Source: Malania oleifera
Taxonomy: Eukaryota > Streptophyta > Magnoliopsida > Santalales > Ximeniaceae
Assembly (NCBI RefSeq): GCF_029873635.1
Contig: NC_080418.1
Coordinates: 9,071,062 to 9,135,061 of the forward strand
Direction: 5' to 3'
DNA length: 64,000 nt
Below, piece by piece: positions 1 to 11,870 of the stretch (the first letter of the stretch is position 1; the number at the start of each line of letters is the position of its first letter). Under the pieces are notes generated by a model. It did not search any database. It was not told where the DNA came from and saw only the letters and a program-made list of their open reading frames with translations. A program made the position numbers and the translations under genes.

Positions 1-1568
1 TCTCTCTCTCCTACGACTCTCTCTCCCTTCTCTCTTCATTTCCGACCCCACCAGTCGCTGGATCGACGATCCGAAGGTACCATGATGCTCCTGGCGGAGT
101 TCTCTACACATCTATCGGAGCGGATCGTCAGAAAATCGGAGTTGGAAATCATCCCAAATTCAGGGTAAGACATTTTAGTCTCCTTTTGACCTTGTGGTAG
201 TTAGAGAAAATGTTATAGATGAAAAAATACTGATGTTTAGTTCTGGAAAATATTGGTTTCAGGGTGTTTTGTAAGAGGCCCTGCAGGTGTCAGACTAGAA
301 TACAGTAGGGGCTTTTCAGAGCTAAGGAAAGGGAAATATGCTATGTTAGGATATTTCTGAATATTATGCAATTCATGTATTTACGAAAATTATGTATTTT
401 AGTATGGTGTGGCATGTGATTATGTATATGGTACAGGGATATGTTTATGAATTTAGTTTCATGATTTTACGAGTTTCAGTATTATGATTATATGAACTTC
501 AGTACCATGATTTTACGATATTTCAGTACCATGATTTTATGAATCTCAGTACCATAATTATACGAATTTCCGTATTACGAATATGCAGTTCCATGTTATG
601 ATCATTCAGATTTCAGTACGTTATGCAGCATCATGATTATTTCAGTACTTCAGAATCATGGTAAATCAGATAGACATGTATATAGAAATATATTATACGA
701 TATCAGACCCTATTGGACTTGCAGCTACAGAGCACGGTACCGTTGCTACAAATACTATGTTACTTTATGAGTGCAACCACCTATTCAGATATACGTGGTA
801 TGGTCGACCCCCTAGGCCCTTGAAGTGGTTAGGCTCCCCATCCAGATATGAGTTGAGGTGGGCAGCTCGACTGACGGAGTTCAGTGATTTATTCCTAGTT
901 GGCCAGTCAGGGTAAATCCAGCCTACGGGCCGCACAACCTCGTCATGAGGGGCATGTCATGACACAGATAGCCACAAGGAACGGTTTCAGTTACTACTAC
1001 TTATGTATTGATTTAAAGAAACAGGGATCTTACTATATACACTAGAAGTATTTGGAATTATAACCATAATACTGATATGTTAAGCAATAGAGAAAAGGGG
1101 TGGTGTGTTTTATTATTTGTACTGTACTTTTGTACACAGTTATTTATGATTATATGAAACAGATTTCATGATATGTAGTAGCTCATTTTCCACACACTAG
1201 TAATAGCATATTTTCTCTTACTGAGCGTTGGCTCATCTCAGTGTTGATATATTTTTCAGGTGATCTAGGTAGGCGAGCAGACCAGGCTCGCAAGTAGAGG
1301 GGCGTCTGTAGTGCCCTGTCAGCAAAGTGAGTACAGAGTCGGATTTTTGTATTAACCCTAGCTAGTTGAGGGTATTTTTGGGGAAAAGATGTATTTATAT
1401 TTTGGGAAAACAGTGATATGTATATAACTCTGGTATTATATTGTACAGATATGTTTATTATGATTTACACTCCTTGCTGCTTAGGTTAATGACGTAGATG
1501 GTATCTGAGTCTATATATATATATATATATAGAGATATAAAATCATGTTAATTAAGCAAGTCGTTACA
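1..1568 (+). repeat. Ty3/gypsy-type LTR, 3' part (left end outside window)
   Basis: The stretch opens with a CT-rich run and a leader-like segment (gatccgaaggtaccatg and onward) that resembles the part of the gypsy LTRs downstream of their TATA box at 29.2 kb and 32.8 kb. It ends with GTCGTTACA at 1560-1568. That is the exact inverted complement of TGTAACGAC, the start of the TGTAACGACC LTR family seen at 32429. No primer-binding site follows, so this is a 3' LTR or solo LTR. No protein is encoded; the 85-codon ORF at 658-915 is a chance frame. The start and any TSD are outside the window. Confidence 0.6.
473..575. repeat. Degenerate tandem repeat inside the gypsy LTR
   Basis: Units of about 25-30 bp built on ttcagtaccatgatttta follow one another about four times and then fade out toward 660. 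This is internal LTR structure, with no coding meaning seen. Confidence 0.5.
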
Positions 1569-1886
1569 GTATTCCATTATCAAAGTAGCAAAAGAAGAAG
1601 AAGAAGACATTTATTTTTCTTTGTAATTGCTTTTGGTTTTTCTATTTTTTTTGTAATAATGCATGGCATGCATGGTATGAATGAAAGCTCAATAATGACC
1701 GTAGACGGACCATAGGGAAATCAATGACCATAGAAAAGACTTCGGTCAACCTTCGATCAACCGACGCTAGGTTTTTTAGGCTTAATTAAAAAGCCTTGGC
1801 CGTATGCTGACCATAGGGCCCCAAGCACTTTATGAAAAATCTCCTATAGTTAACAAGGGTGACTTATAAATAAAATTAAGACCTAA
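1569..1886 (+). repeat. LTR-D, 5' portion (copia-type LTR, plus orientation)
   Basis: The segment aatgcatggcatgcatgg and the following gctcaataatgacc match, in inverse orientation, the LTRs of copia A (complement of the part near 3560-3600). Short sites such as cggtcaacc and gatcaaccg recall the U3 site arrays. It ends in CCTAA (1882-1886), which recurs at 44057-44061 after copia A. The rest of the LTR continues at 44062. The two pieces sum to about 1.9 kb, close to the 1922-bp LTR of copia A. The exact left end is not clear because no TG start is seen at 1569. Confidence 0.6.
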
Positions 1887-3808
1887 TGTTAGCTTTACTG
1901 TAATCCTAAAAGGGGGGGGGGGTGAATTGGTATTTTAAAAATTTAATCCCCTAGGTTAATCCGCTAACAACAGTATTACACAAGCCTAAAGTCAATCTAG
2001 TACACGTAAGATAAATCAATATAAATATTCAGAAGAAAATAAACTACACTGGTGATTTAACTAAATATGCACAATAAAGCAATAAATATTGACGACATCG
2101 GAAATGTTATCGAGGTTCGACAAACTACCTACGTCCCCGCCTTGGCTCACCAGCACAAGGATTACTATGGGCTCACTTAACGGGAGGAGCAGTACCTAAA
2201 TACAACCAAGTCAGTTAGCACAGGATTGACCTCAACCTTTACAAACAATCCTTCCGGACTGGATTACCACCCCCTCAGGCCACGCCTGGAATACAATAGA
2301 TTTCACAATACAAGGTGCGTACAAATATAATGCTTCTTAATCAAGTAGATTTGCACCAGTAATAATCAGAACACACCAAACATGTAAGAACAATAAGCCC
2401 AATGGTGTGAATGTGTGCTATCAATACTCAGTACAATGTGTATTCTCAAATATGCACAAGAGTGTTCAACAAGCCTATCTTTTAAATTTTGTATAAAAAA
2501 TCTCAATATCAAGTTAGGGTTTCAAAGATGCAAGCAAGAATAATCAAACAGTCTCAAAAATGTTTTCTCAATATACTTAGCACAAGAGATGTTTGAATGT
2601 AAGCTTGTAAAAAATAATTTTGCACACAAAAAAATTTATAGGCTAAGGTATCTTGCAATATTTATGCAAAAACCCGCAAGCCACAAAGTTCTCCATACAC
2701 TGGATTTATTAAATTAAATCGGTGGAGAACATTAACTCAAATACTCAATCAACAAAATCAATCAACAAGAAATACAATAAGAGTGTTTGAGTAATATTGG
2801 ATTGAGTATAGACACTCTAGGCACTCTCACAAAGCTTGGTTAATCAAGAAATTTGGAGTAAGAGAGTGTATGGAAGTAGTATGTAAAAAATAAGCTTAGG
2901 AAATTTGAGAGAATATTTTTCTTAATCACAATATTAATTACCCATAATCTTGACAAATGAAGGCATATATATAGAGAAGGGGCAAATTAGGACCGTTGGG
3001 GACTCAAAGGGAATTTTTAATTTTTTGTAAAGAGTTCAAATAAATAACCCCCTTTTTACCCCAAATTACTTACGGTAATTATTTGCCAACCCGAGAGTTT
3101 CGTTCGCCTGAACAAACACATGAGAAAAAGTACGTTTTTGAAGTTCAGGTGCCTATAAAAGAGGATGGTTTTCTGAACCTAGGTGATTTTCTAAAAGACC
3201 TTAATTCGGTCTCCCGGAATCAAGTTCAGTAGCCCAAACTTGAACATTCGGTAGCCCGAGGCAGATTTGAACGTGACGTTCGAGCTGCCGAGTTGGTGGG
3301 AAAAGTCACAATCAATGGTTTGGTCGCCCGTGGACGCTACGGTCCAAATGGTTTGGTCACCCAAAACCAAGTCAACCTTCTGACTGGTCAAGGGTTCGGT
3401 TGCTCAAGGTGTTTTGAACACCAAGGGTTCGGTCACCCGAAACCTCACAAATTTGCCCTATAAATCCAGTTTTACTTCAATGAGTTCCTCTAATAATATA
3501 AGTAATATTGGGGACTATCTTATGTGTTTGTGCAGGGACCTAAGATCTTTCTAAGGTCTTTTTGAGCTTACTTATCCCTACATGCATGTCATGCAATGAT
3601 TATTACAGACCTTTGAATAAATGCTTATTACAAACCCAAATGAATAAAAATTACAACACTTAAAAGCATATAGGGTCTTCATTTTCCTTCGGGTCTCCGA
3701 GTGCTATCATATGATATAGTCAATGTAAACCTACACATCAACTCAGAAGACATAAACTACTGGAGTATTTGTCATTATCAAAAACGGGAATGACCTATAA
3801 GGTCAATA
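1887..3808 (-). repeat. 3' LTR of copia A
   Basis: This 1922-bp LTR matches 42135-44056 along its whole length. In the minus orientation U3 starts at 3808. The usual terminal CA is decayed here to TA on the plus strand (ggtcaata, versus ggtcaaca in the partner). A TATA box candidate is tatatata at 2966-2973 (read on minus). Upstream of it, 3095-3445 holds repeated sites of the form TTCGG-TCRC-CCGAA, for example at 3428-3441. Confidence 0.9.
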
Positions 3809-3823
3809 TTCTCCCCATTTTTT
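3809..3823 (-). other. Polypurine tract of copia A
   Basis: On the minus strand the purine run aaaaaatggggagaa directly precedes the 3' LTR, as expected for plus-strand DNA priming. Confidence 0.75.
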
Positions 3824-4364
3824 ATGATGACAAATACACCATGCAAAAGTGGGTACAGCCTTGAAAGGCTCCCCCAAACAATATGCATAATATTAAATAC
3901 CCAATTTTGCTTCTTCTCCCCTTTTTGGCAATAGAAAAAAGGGCTATGATATACATAAAGTCATAGGCATTGAGTATGATTTGTTTAAATACAAGATAGA
4001 TGTGGGAAAGTTTTTAGAAATTTCAGTAGCATGTCATTTGAAAATAGAACATTTTCCTAAAAATACCTATATAGAAATGACCTGATTTGAGTTTTAAATT
4101 AACAGTTTATCCACAACTATTTAACTCAAACAGTCCAGTATGATCAAAACATAAAACATAAATATACCTATTAAACATGCAAGAGATATGAAGATCATGC
4201 ATATCAAGACACAACCAAATTCATAACGTCTAAACCAATGATAGATTTAAAGTGATACCTATTCTTAGACTTAAAATTGTTAGAAAGCTCCCCCTAAGTT
4301 TATGCAATCTATCAAATATTTAGGAAGCATTTCTACTATGCAATAGACCTAACTTACGTCTAAT
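3824..4364. other. 3' non-coding stretch of copia A
   Basis: AT-rich element sequence between RNase H and the polypurine tract. No ORF or clear RNA feature is seen. Several short runs such as ctccccc (3870, 4290) read as purine-rich on the element strand, resembling extra polypurine-tract copies. Confidence 0.5.
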
Positions 4365-5817
4365 CTATATAAATCTATCTTCTGGAAGTGGTTTAGTGAA
4401 AATATTAGCCCACTGCTCATTTGTGCACACAAACTCAAGTGTCATATCCCTTTTCTGCACATGATCACGAAGAAAATGATGTCTAATCTCAATATGTCTG
4501 GTTCGTGAATATAAGATAGGATTTCTAGAAATATTAATTGCACTAGTATTATCACATTTAATTGGAACCGTATCATAGTGCAATCTAAAATCCATAAGTT
4601 GTTGTTTCATATAAAGAGTTTGAGCACAACTTCCAACCACAATATATTCTACTTCAGCTGTGGATAAGGCAACTGAGTTCTGTTTCTTAGAAAACCAAGA
4701 AACCAAAGATTGTCCTAAGTAGTGACAAGTGCCGCTAGTACTCTTCTTATCAACCTTGCTACCGGCAAAGTCAGCATCAATATAACTAACAATCTCAAAT
4801 GTAGCATGCTTAGGGTACCATAATCCTAACTCAATAGTTCCAACTAGATACTTAAGGATTCGTTTAACTACTAATAGATGAGACTCCTTAGGAGCGTCCT
4901 GAAACCTAGCACACATGCATACACTAAACATGATATCAGGTCGACTAGCCATTAAGGTATAAAAGACTACCCATCATGCCACAATATAGTTTCACATCGA
5001 TAGGGATTCCTTACTCATCTTTATCAAGTTTGATGGAAGAACTCATAGGAGTGCCAAGAATCTTACCATCTTCCATGTTAAGTCTCTTTAGCAAGTCCCT
5101 AACATATTTAGATTGGCATATAAAAGCCCCATATTTAGCTTATTTAATTTGTAGCCCTAGGAAGAAACTTAGTTCACCCATCGTGCTCATTTCAAATTCA
5201 CTTTGCATGCATTTGGCAAACTCATTATACAAATCATCATTTGTTGCTCCAAAAATAATATCATCTACATAAATTTGCACAAGGAACATATCATCATTTT
5301 TAGATTTGATGAAAAGTATAGTGTCAATTTTGCCACGGGTAAATCCATTTTCTAATAAAAAACCACTAAGTATCTCATACCAAGCTCTAGGAGTTTGTTT
5401 CAATCTGTACAAGGCTTTGGACAACCGGTATACATGATCAAGATATTTATGATTTTCAAAACTGAGTTGTTGTTCTACATATACTTCTTTATTAATGTAG
5501 CCATTAAGAAATGAGATTTTAACATCCATTTGATATAATTTAAAGTTCTTAAAAGCATCATAAGTAAGCAATATACGAATGGCTTCCATTCTAGTTACAG
5601 GAGCATAGGTTTTATCAAAATCTTTTCCCTCTTCCTGATTATAATCCTGCGCAACTAGTCTAGCCTTGTTCCTAGTTACGACCCCATTTTCATCTTTCTT
5701 ATTTCTATATACCCATTTTGTTCCAATAATTGTATGATCATTAGGCCTAGGAATTAGGGTCCACACTTTGTTTCTTTCAAATTGATTGAGCTCTTCTTGC
5801 ATAAACATCACCCAAGA
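4365..5817 (-). pseudogene. Reverse transcriptase and RNase H region of copia A pol
   Basis: The first ORF on the minus strand (5811 to 5140, 223 codons) is a copia reverse transcriptase. It has TKWVYRNK at residues 31-38, the first catalytic Asp in the MDVK motif (about residue 96) and the YVDD box at 181-184. The second (4952 to 4365, 195 codons) is the RT end plus copia RNase H, with a DADFAGSKVDKKSTSG-type motif and a final TKPLPEDRF box. The joining segment 4953-5139 is out of frame, so there is at least one frameshift. The enzyme would copy element RNA in cytoplasmic particles; here it is a relic. Confidence 0.85.
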
Positions 5818-5818
5818 C

Positions 5819-6662
5819 TCATCTTCTATAACTTAATATTTTTGGGTTTTTTTGGGATAAGAAAGCAAAGTGACTCACTAGGTTTCTTAAGGAGGACCTG
5901 GTGACTACACCATGTGATGGTTCACCTATAACTTGATCTAAAGGATGGTTCCTAATGAATTTCCAATCCTTAGGTAGTTCTTGAACCTCACTTTCAACTT
6001 TATCGTTTTCAATTGATTTATCATTTGCTTCTGAATTAATATCCACATTATTTTCAATAGAAAGCTTGTCTAAGTATTTTCTAACATCAATATCATCTTC
6101 ATCATCTTTCTTAGAAAATGGATTAGATTCATTAAATACAACATGAATAGATTCAATGACAATTAAAGTTCTCTTGTTAAACACTCTTTATGCTTTACTA
6201 TTAAGTGAATAGCTTAAGAAAATATTTTCATCAGATTTAGAATCAAATTTCCCTTGATGTTCATTATCTCTAAGGTCAAAGCATTTACAACAAAAGACAT
6301 GAAAATAGGAAATATTAGGTATATGGTTGTTCCACAATTCATATGGAGTCTTATTAAGTGAAGGTTTAATTAACACTCTATTCATGACATAACATGCAGT
6401 ACTTACAACCTCAACCCAAAAATATTTAGGTAATTTGTGTTCATTCAGCATAGTCCTACCCATTTCCTGCAATGACCTATTCTTTCTTTTTACAACACCA
6501 TTTTGTTGTGGGGTACTAGGTATAGAAAAATTATGTGATATGCCCTCTAAATCAAAATAGTTTTCTATGCCATCATTTTTTAATTCAATTTCTCTATCAC
6601 TTCTTATGTGGCTGATTTTATAGCCTTTTTCATTCTAAATTCTTCTACATAACTTAGTGAAT
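5819..6662 (-). pseudogene. Integrase C-terminal half and integrase-RT linker of copia A
   Basis: ORF 6472-6188 begins in the copia integrase core after the conserved PQQNGVV-type turn, read at about 6500-6530 in the same direction. It contains LPKYFWVEVVSTACYVMNR. The ORF 6184-5819 is the acidic linker toward RT. The upstream integrase codons run to 6662, where gypsy B is inserted, and resume at 26772. Stops and frame changes separate the ORFs, so it is not functional. Confidence 0.8.
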
Positions 6663-8643
6663 TGATTACGTGCTTAAACTGCATAATTAGGCGTTTTAAT
6701 TCGTGCATTAGAACTTATATATTTAATTAAATGCCTAATTACTCTAAATATTTTAACAAGGTATCTTATTTATAATATTTTGGTTTTAGTAAGAAATTTA
6801 TGAATTTTTGACATTTTTTATAGTAGAAAAATTATCGAGAGCTAAAATCGGTATCAGTTTGTAATTCGTGCATAACTATTTTGACCGAGCTCTGATCGAT
6901 ACGATTCGAAATCTTAGAGAAAGATGAAAAGATTACCTATAACTTTCGTATTTCGAGCTTTGAGAGATACGGGCTCCAAGGGGATCAATATTGGCTTCGT
7001 TCGTAAAGGAATAAAAAGAATAAAGAACAAAGAAAAAGAAAAAAAATACAAACCTTTGATGTGACCCAGCAATGCAGGCATGGTCGGATCCACTTGGCTG
7101 GGTCCTTTTTTCCGGGTCATAGGGCTCTCACTCCTCCTCCCTTGTTTATCCTCTTCTTCTCTCCTAGTGCACGCAACCCCTTCTTCCCTTCTCTCCCTCT
7201 CTCTTCTCGACTACCCTCCTCCTGCTCTCTCCCTCTTCTTTCCCTCTCTCTCAGCCCTCTATTTTTCTCAGTCTCTCTTTCTCTCCCTCAGTTCTCTCTC
7301 GGATTCCCCTTCCTCCTGCTCTCTCCCTCTCCTTGCCTCCCTCTCTCACTTCCTCAGTCTCCCTCTCCCGTGAGCCCTCCTTCTGCACCACCCGGAAGCT
7401 ACTGCAACTCCAGAAAATCCCCGAAGCTGCTGCTATACAGCCACCACCCGAGGAGCCCCAACTGCAACTGCTCCCTCCTGCTAGTTTTTCCGAGTCCCCT
7501 CTGCTTTAGCCGGCTGTCTCACTACTGCACAGTAGAGGTCAGCATTGCACAGCCACCCACTACTGGTGTTCTCTACTGCTAGTTTCTCCAAAACACCGAA
7601 GAGGTCCTCTGCTCTGCTGTCGGCTGATTCCTCCAAGCCTAGCCACAACTCCTCCTCCAAGCCATTGCACCACCAACTACTGCTCTCCCTTCAACCATAG
7701 CATTGCACCAGCCATAGACCCGAGAATCCTCCCCCTGCAACGCAACCATCCATCTATGGCTAGCTTTTTTCTATCTCTCTATCTCTCTCTCCTATCTTCT
7801 TTTCTTTTTTGTTATTGTTAAGTTGAATATGGTTATGTTTATTGAGGATTACTTCAAAGGTTTAAATTTTGAATATTATTTAAAGTATATTATTATTGTT
7901 GCAATTTAATTGTTTATTTATTTTCTCAAGTAATTTTAGCGATAGATTTAATTAATGCTTCGATTTATTTAATTAGTCTAGTAAGGTCTGGTTTGGTTCT
8001 AAAAAAAAAAAAGAATAAAATTCAAAAAGGGAAAAAAAATTTTGTTTTTAGAAAATTAAATTAGTTGTCCTTTTTAAAATTTAACCTTTGTTAAAGCGTG
8101 ATTAGTTTAGTGTTGGCCTTATTAAATTTTCCATTTTATCATGTTCAGTTATCATTTGAGTTGTTTAAGCGTTAAATTTTTGTTCACGTTTGCATTTAAA
8201 TTTCGATTTTGTGTTAAGTTTTTAATTTTGTTAAAGATTTGGTTTTTGTCGCTCGTGTTTGTGTTTGAGTGAGTTCCATTATTGCATGTTTTAACTACGT
8301 GTTAAAGTTACCATCTTTAGTTTCTATTCCAAAGTTTAATGCGTGTTTCGATGTTTGCTTGATTAGACGTAGGGTTTCCGTTCTTGCTATTTATTCAGTG
8401 CACGCTAGGATTAGGGTTTAATTTGCGTGTTCATTTAATTTGTCAAAATTAAATCTGAAACAATCCTGAAAATCCCGAATCTGAACTGAGTTCAATAACT
8501 TTTTAATTTCAATTGGAAAAACGTAAAACTTGAGATTAAACCACATTCCCTGAGGAGACGATCTAGCCTTTGGGCTGAATATTACACGACGTAACTCCTA
8601 TACTTGGGATAGCTTCCGAACTGCTTATTTTTAGAGTGAGTCA
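6663..8643 (+). repeat. 5' LTR of gypsy B
   Basis: This 1981-bp LTR starts TGATTACGTGC and ends TTAGAGTGAGTCA, matching the split 3' LTR at 13791-14280 and 25228-26766. The centre (about 7120-7560) is strongly CT-rich and gives long proline/serine ORFs on the plus strand (for example 7061-7582). These are compositional and not conserved as a frame between the two LTRs. No inverted-repeat site array like those in the other families was noticed here. Confidence 0.88.
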
Positions 8644-8649
8644 AGTTTT

Positions 8650-8667
8650 TGAAGCCGTTATCGGGGA
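8650..8667 (+). other. Primer-binding site of gypsy B (Asp-tRNA type)
   Basis: TGAAGCCGTTATCGGGGA lies six bases after the LTR end. It differs at only a few positions from the complement of the plant tRNA-Asp 3' end (TGGCGCCGTTGCCGGGGA), the primer typical of Athila-type elements. Confidence 0.75.
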
Positions 8668-8836
8668 CTGCTAGTTTTAATTTCAAATTGTGTGTTTTTC
8701 CAATTATTTCTAATTTTTCCTTAAATAAAAAATCTAAAAAATCTAAAATCAAAAAAATCAAAAAAATTGAAAATAAAAAAATTGATCATGCTTGTTTGCT
8801 GCTGTGTTAGCGGATTTCTGCTGCCTGCATTGATGT

Positions 8837-10607
8837 TTGATACCCTGGGTTCGAGATAATTTGAATAGACTGTGTAGAATTTCACCTAACACCAGTAGGG
8901 ATACACAAAGTGCAGAATCTGATTGTTCGCCTGTTAGTTTTAAAAGTGATTCTAAAATTGATTTAAGCAATCTATTTAACCAATTCATTGAGGAAGTCAT
9001 GGCTGTACCTATACCACATACACTTCAGGATTTTCTACAGACCACACGCACATCTACACCTTCATGCATTGTGTTGCCACAAGATGCACTAAACCTCAAT
9101 ATTAAGCATGCATGTTATCTATGATACCGCAGTTTCATGAGATGGATTCTGAGAGTCCATATCAACACTTGACAGATTTTGAGTTTGTCTGCACCACTTT
9201 CATTAATAGGGCTAGAACTGATGAATATATCAAACTTTGTTTTTTTCCCTTTTCTTTGAAAGATAAGACAAAAATTTAGTTTAATTCTCTACGACTTAAC
9301 TCTATTACTAGGTGGGCAAAATTGTAATGTGAGTTCTTATATAAGTTCTTTCCTTTTCAAAGAACTCAGTACCTGCAGAAGCAGATCAGTCAGTTCATGC
9401 AAAAATATGACGAGACATTCCAGGCATGCTGGGAGAGATTTAAGGACCTGACGAACATATGTCCACACCACGGATTCAAATCTTGGAGGTTAGTGAATTA
9501 TTTTTATACTGCTCTAACCCCTGCGTGTAAAAAATTTGTTCAGACTATGTGTAACAGGGAGTTCTTCCGCAAGGAACCAGATGAGGCTCTATCATTCTTC
9601 AATTATTTAGCTGAAAGTGTCCAACAATCAAACATATTTCATGAACGAGCACCAATAGCAGCACAACCTCTCAGAGCGATCAGTGGTAGAGGCAAATACG
9701 AGGTCAAAGAGAAAACTAGCTTACAGGCTCTTGTTGCTGCATTGTCTAAGAAACTGGAGGTTATGGAATTAGAAAAAGCGAAAATGAGGATTGCTCTATC
9801 TGTGAAACCTTAGACCACAAACCTCAGGACTGTTAATTCCTACCAGTATAGCGAGAGAGTATATCTGATTGGGTGCCATCAGCAAATTGGGTCAACAAAA
9901 CGCAGAATCAACCGCTCTCGAACACTTATAACCCAGGATGGCGGAATCATTCAAACCTCTCATGGAGAAATGATCAACCCGGTCCATCATCCTCGTGGTA
10001 TCAGCAAGTTCCTCAAACTTACGCACCGCCTCCGCAACTGACATATCACCCTGTTGCAGCTCCTCAACCGCAATATCAGCCACAATAGATTTATCAAAGG
10101 TACGCAATACTGAGATTTCAACCAAAGTTAGCTCCTATTCTAGCAAAGAGATCTCTTGATGATAGCATGGCGCAGATAGCGAACATGTTTCATCAATTCA
10201 TGCAGATTCATGTCATGACCAGCAATCAGAGGAATCAATCCTTTAGTGAATTAAAAGATGTCGTGAATAAGATAATTATGCAACTGAACACCATGGAAAA
10301 AGGGAAATTCCCTACATAGCCTCAGCCTAATCCCCAGGTATATAAACAGTAACAGCAACCAGTGCACAATGTTTTAGGGGATTTTTTTGAGTCAGCTAAG
10401 GCAGTTATTACCTTGCGAAGCGGAAAAGAAGTTTCCCATCCTGAAATGCCCACTGATCAACAAACAGTCGCTCCCACACCTGAAGTGACAACTGAGCCAA
10501 ATAAGGGAAAAGAAAAATTATATGAGGTCAGCTCAAGTTTAACAAAGTTAGATAATAAGGAGGATGAGTCGGTCAAGGAGTATCAACCTGTGGTACCATA
10601 TTCTTAG
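8837..10607 (+). pseudogene. Athila-like gag relic of gypsy B
   Basis: Coding fragments in changing frames line up as a gypsy gag. 8837-9124 is the N-terminal part. 9397-9813 (138 codons) holds the retrotransposon gag core, with a WERFKDL motif near residue 13. 9873-10088 is Pro/Gln-rich. 10362-10607 contains AVITLRSGKEV, a motif near the gag C-terminus of Athila elements. At least three frameshifts or stops separate them. Gag would form the particle shell. Confidence 0.75.
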
Positions 10608-10617
10608 CGGTTGACGT

Positions 10618-11091
10618 TTGGGCAAAAGAATAAGTATCATTGAGATCCAAGAAATGTTCAAACAAGTGAAGATCAACATTCCACTTCTAAAGGCCATACA
10701 GCAAATCCATGCATATGCAAAATTTCTGAAAGACCTATGCACAATAAAAAGGAAATTGAACATGAAGAAAAATACTTTCTTGACTGAGCAGGTTAGCACG
10801 TTGATACTAGGTCAGACTCTGCAGAAACTTAGAGACCCTGGGTCTCCCACCATTTCGATCATGATTGGTGAATCTCGTATTGGGAGAGCTTTACTTGATC
10901 TGGAGAGTAGTGTGAAGCTGATCTCGTTTTCAATATATGAACAACTGGGTTTAGGTGAGCTAAAGAAGACTACTATGATGCTACAGTTAGAAAATAGATC
11001 CGTAAAAGCTCCACAAGGCATTGTTGAGGATGTATTGATTCAAGTCAACATATTTTACTACCTAGTGGACTTCGTTGTTCTTGACATGTAG
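10618..11091 (+). pseudogene. Retroviral-type aspartic protease relic of gypsy B
   Basis: The 157-codon ORF ends in a protease-like fold. ALLDLESSVKL (around residues 90-100) stands where the catalytic D-[ST]-G/DLGAS-type motif is expected, followed by QLGLGEL and GIVEDVLIQV, which are usual for Athila proteases. The active-site Asp is present but the neighbouring Gly-Ala has become Glu-Ser. Downstream pol does not follow: the frame ends at 11091 and 11100-11470 has only fragments. Confidence 0.7.
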
Positions 11092-11474
11092 CAACCTGTG
11101 TCCACCATATATCAGGCCCCTGTTATTCTCTAATGACCATTCCTTGCCACTTCTAATGCCTTGATTAACTATTGAAGCGAAGTACTCAAGCTCATGTTCA
11201 GAAACATGACACTGGAAATGAATGTGTTTAATAAGACGCCGACTGGGTGTGATGATTCGAAAGTACACGCATTAGATATGAAGCTCCTGAGCAGTCTGAG
11301 GTAATTGATGAGAAAGTTCCATTGATTAGCGCGTTACTTGAATCCGAGGGGCAATCCACAGAGATAGATGCAATACCGACCTGTGATGTGCGATGGAGAC
11401 CACCAGAGTTGACAATGTTAGACATCATCTATCCAATCACTGACATGTAATGCGACCCTCGAGTTGATGATATT

Positions 11475-11870
11475 TTGAACTGCTTTGCCACTAATCAAAC
11501 ACCAATGCAGGATAAGCAACAGTTCTTTTCAAAAGTCAAGATCATATTTGAGAAGACGGGTTGTCCTAACCACAAAGCATGGCTCGAGAAATTGGTTGAT
11601 GCTTGGTGGGCTCACCGAACTACAATCAAGAAAATTTCAGGGATGATTCCATACAGGTTGATTTATGGTAAGGCATGTTATGTAGCTGTTAAAATTCAGC
11701 ATTATGTATTTTGGATCATAAAATAGATTGAATTTTTACTTGATAATGCCATAGGGTTGAGAAAGTTGCAGGTGCGTGCGCTCACAAAATCTAAGAGGAA
11801 GGTCTACGACAAGGACCGCTTAAATAAGAAGTAGATGAAGGTGCTGCACAAACTCAAGAATAAACAACCC
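11475..11870 (+). pseudogene. Integrase C-terminal remnant of gypsy B
   Basis: ORF 11475-11726 contains AWLEKLVDAWWAHRTT and GMIPYRLIYGKAC, the end of the gypsy integrase core. After a stop, the same frame continues to about 11870 with a basic tail (TKSKRKVYDKDRLNKK). The protease is only about 400 bp upstream, so some 2-3 kb of RT, RNase H and integrase core has been lost. This is a deletion derivative. Confidence 0.7.

Noticed and set aside
658-915. 85-codon plus ORF in the first LTR
   Set aside because: Non-repetitive but inside LTR sequence, with no recognised domain and no counterpart in other LTRs.
7061-7582. 173-codon Pro/Ser-rich ORF (and the similar ORF at 25177-25635)
   Set aside because: Both come from the CT-rich part of the two gypsy B LTRs. 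The frame is not conserved between them and the sequence is low-complexity.
9892-10125. Minus-strand ORF of 77 codons with a helical appearance
   Set aside because: Antisense shadow of the gag region of gypsy B.
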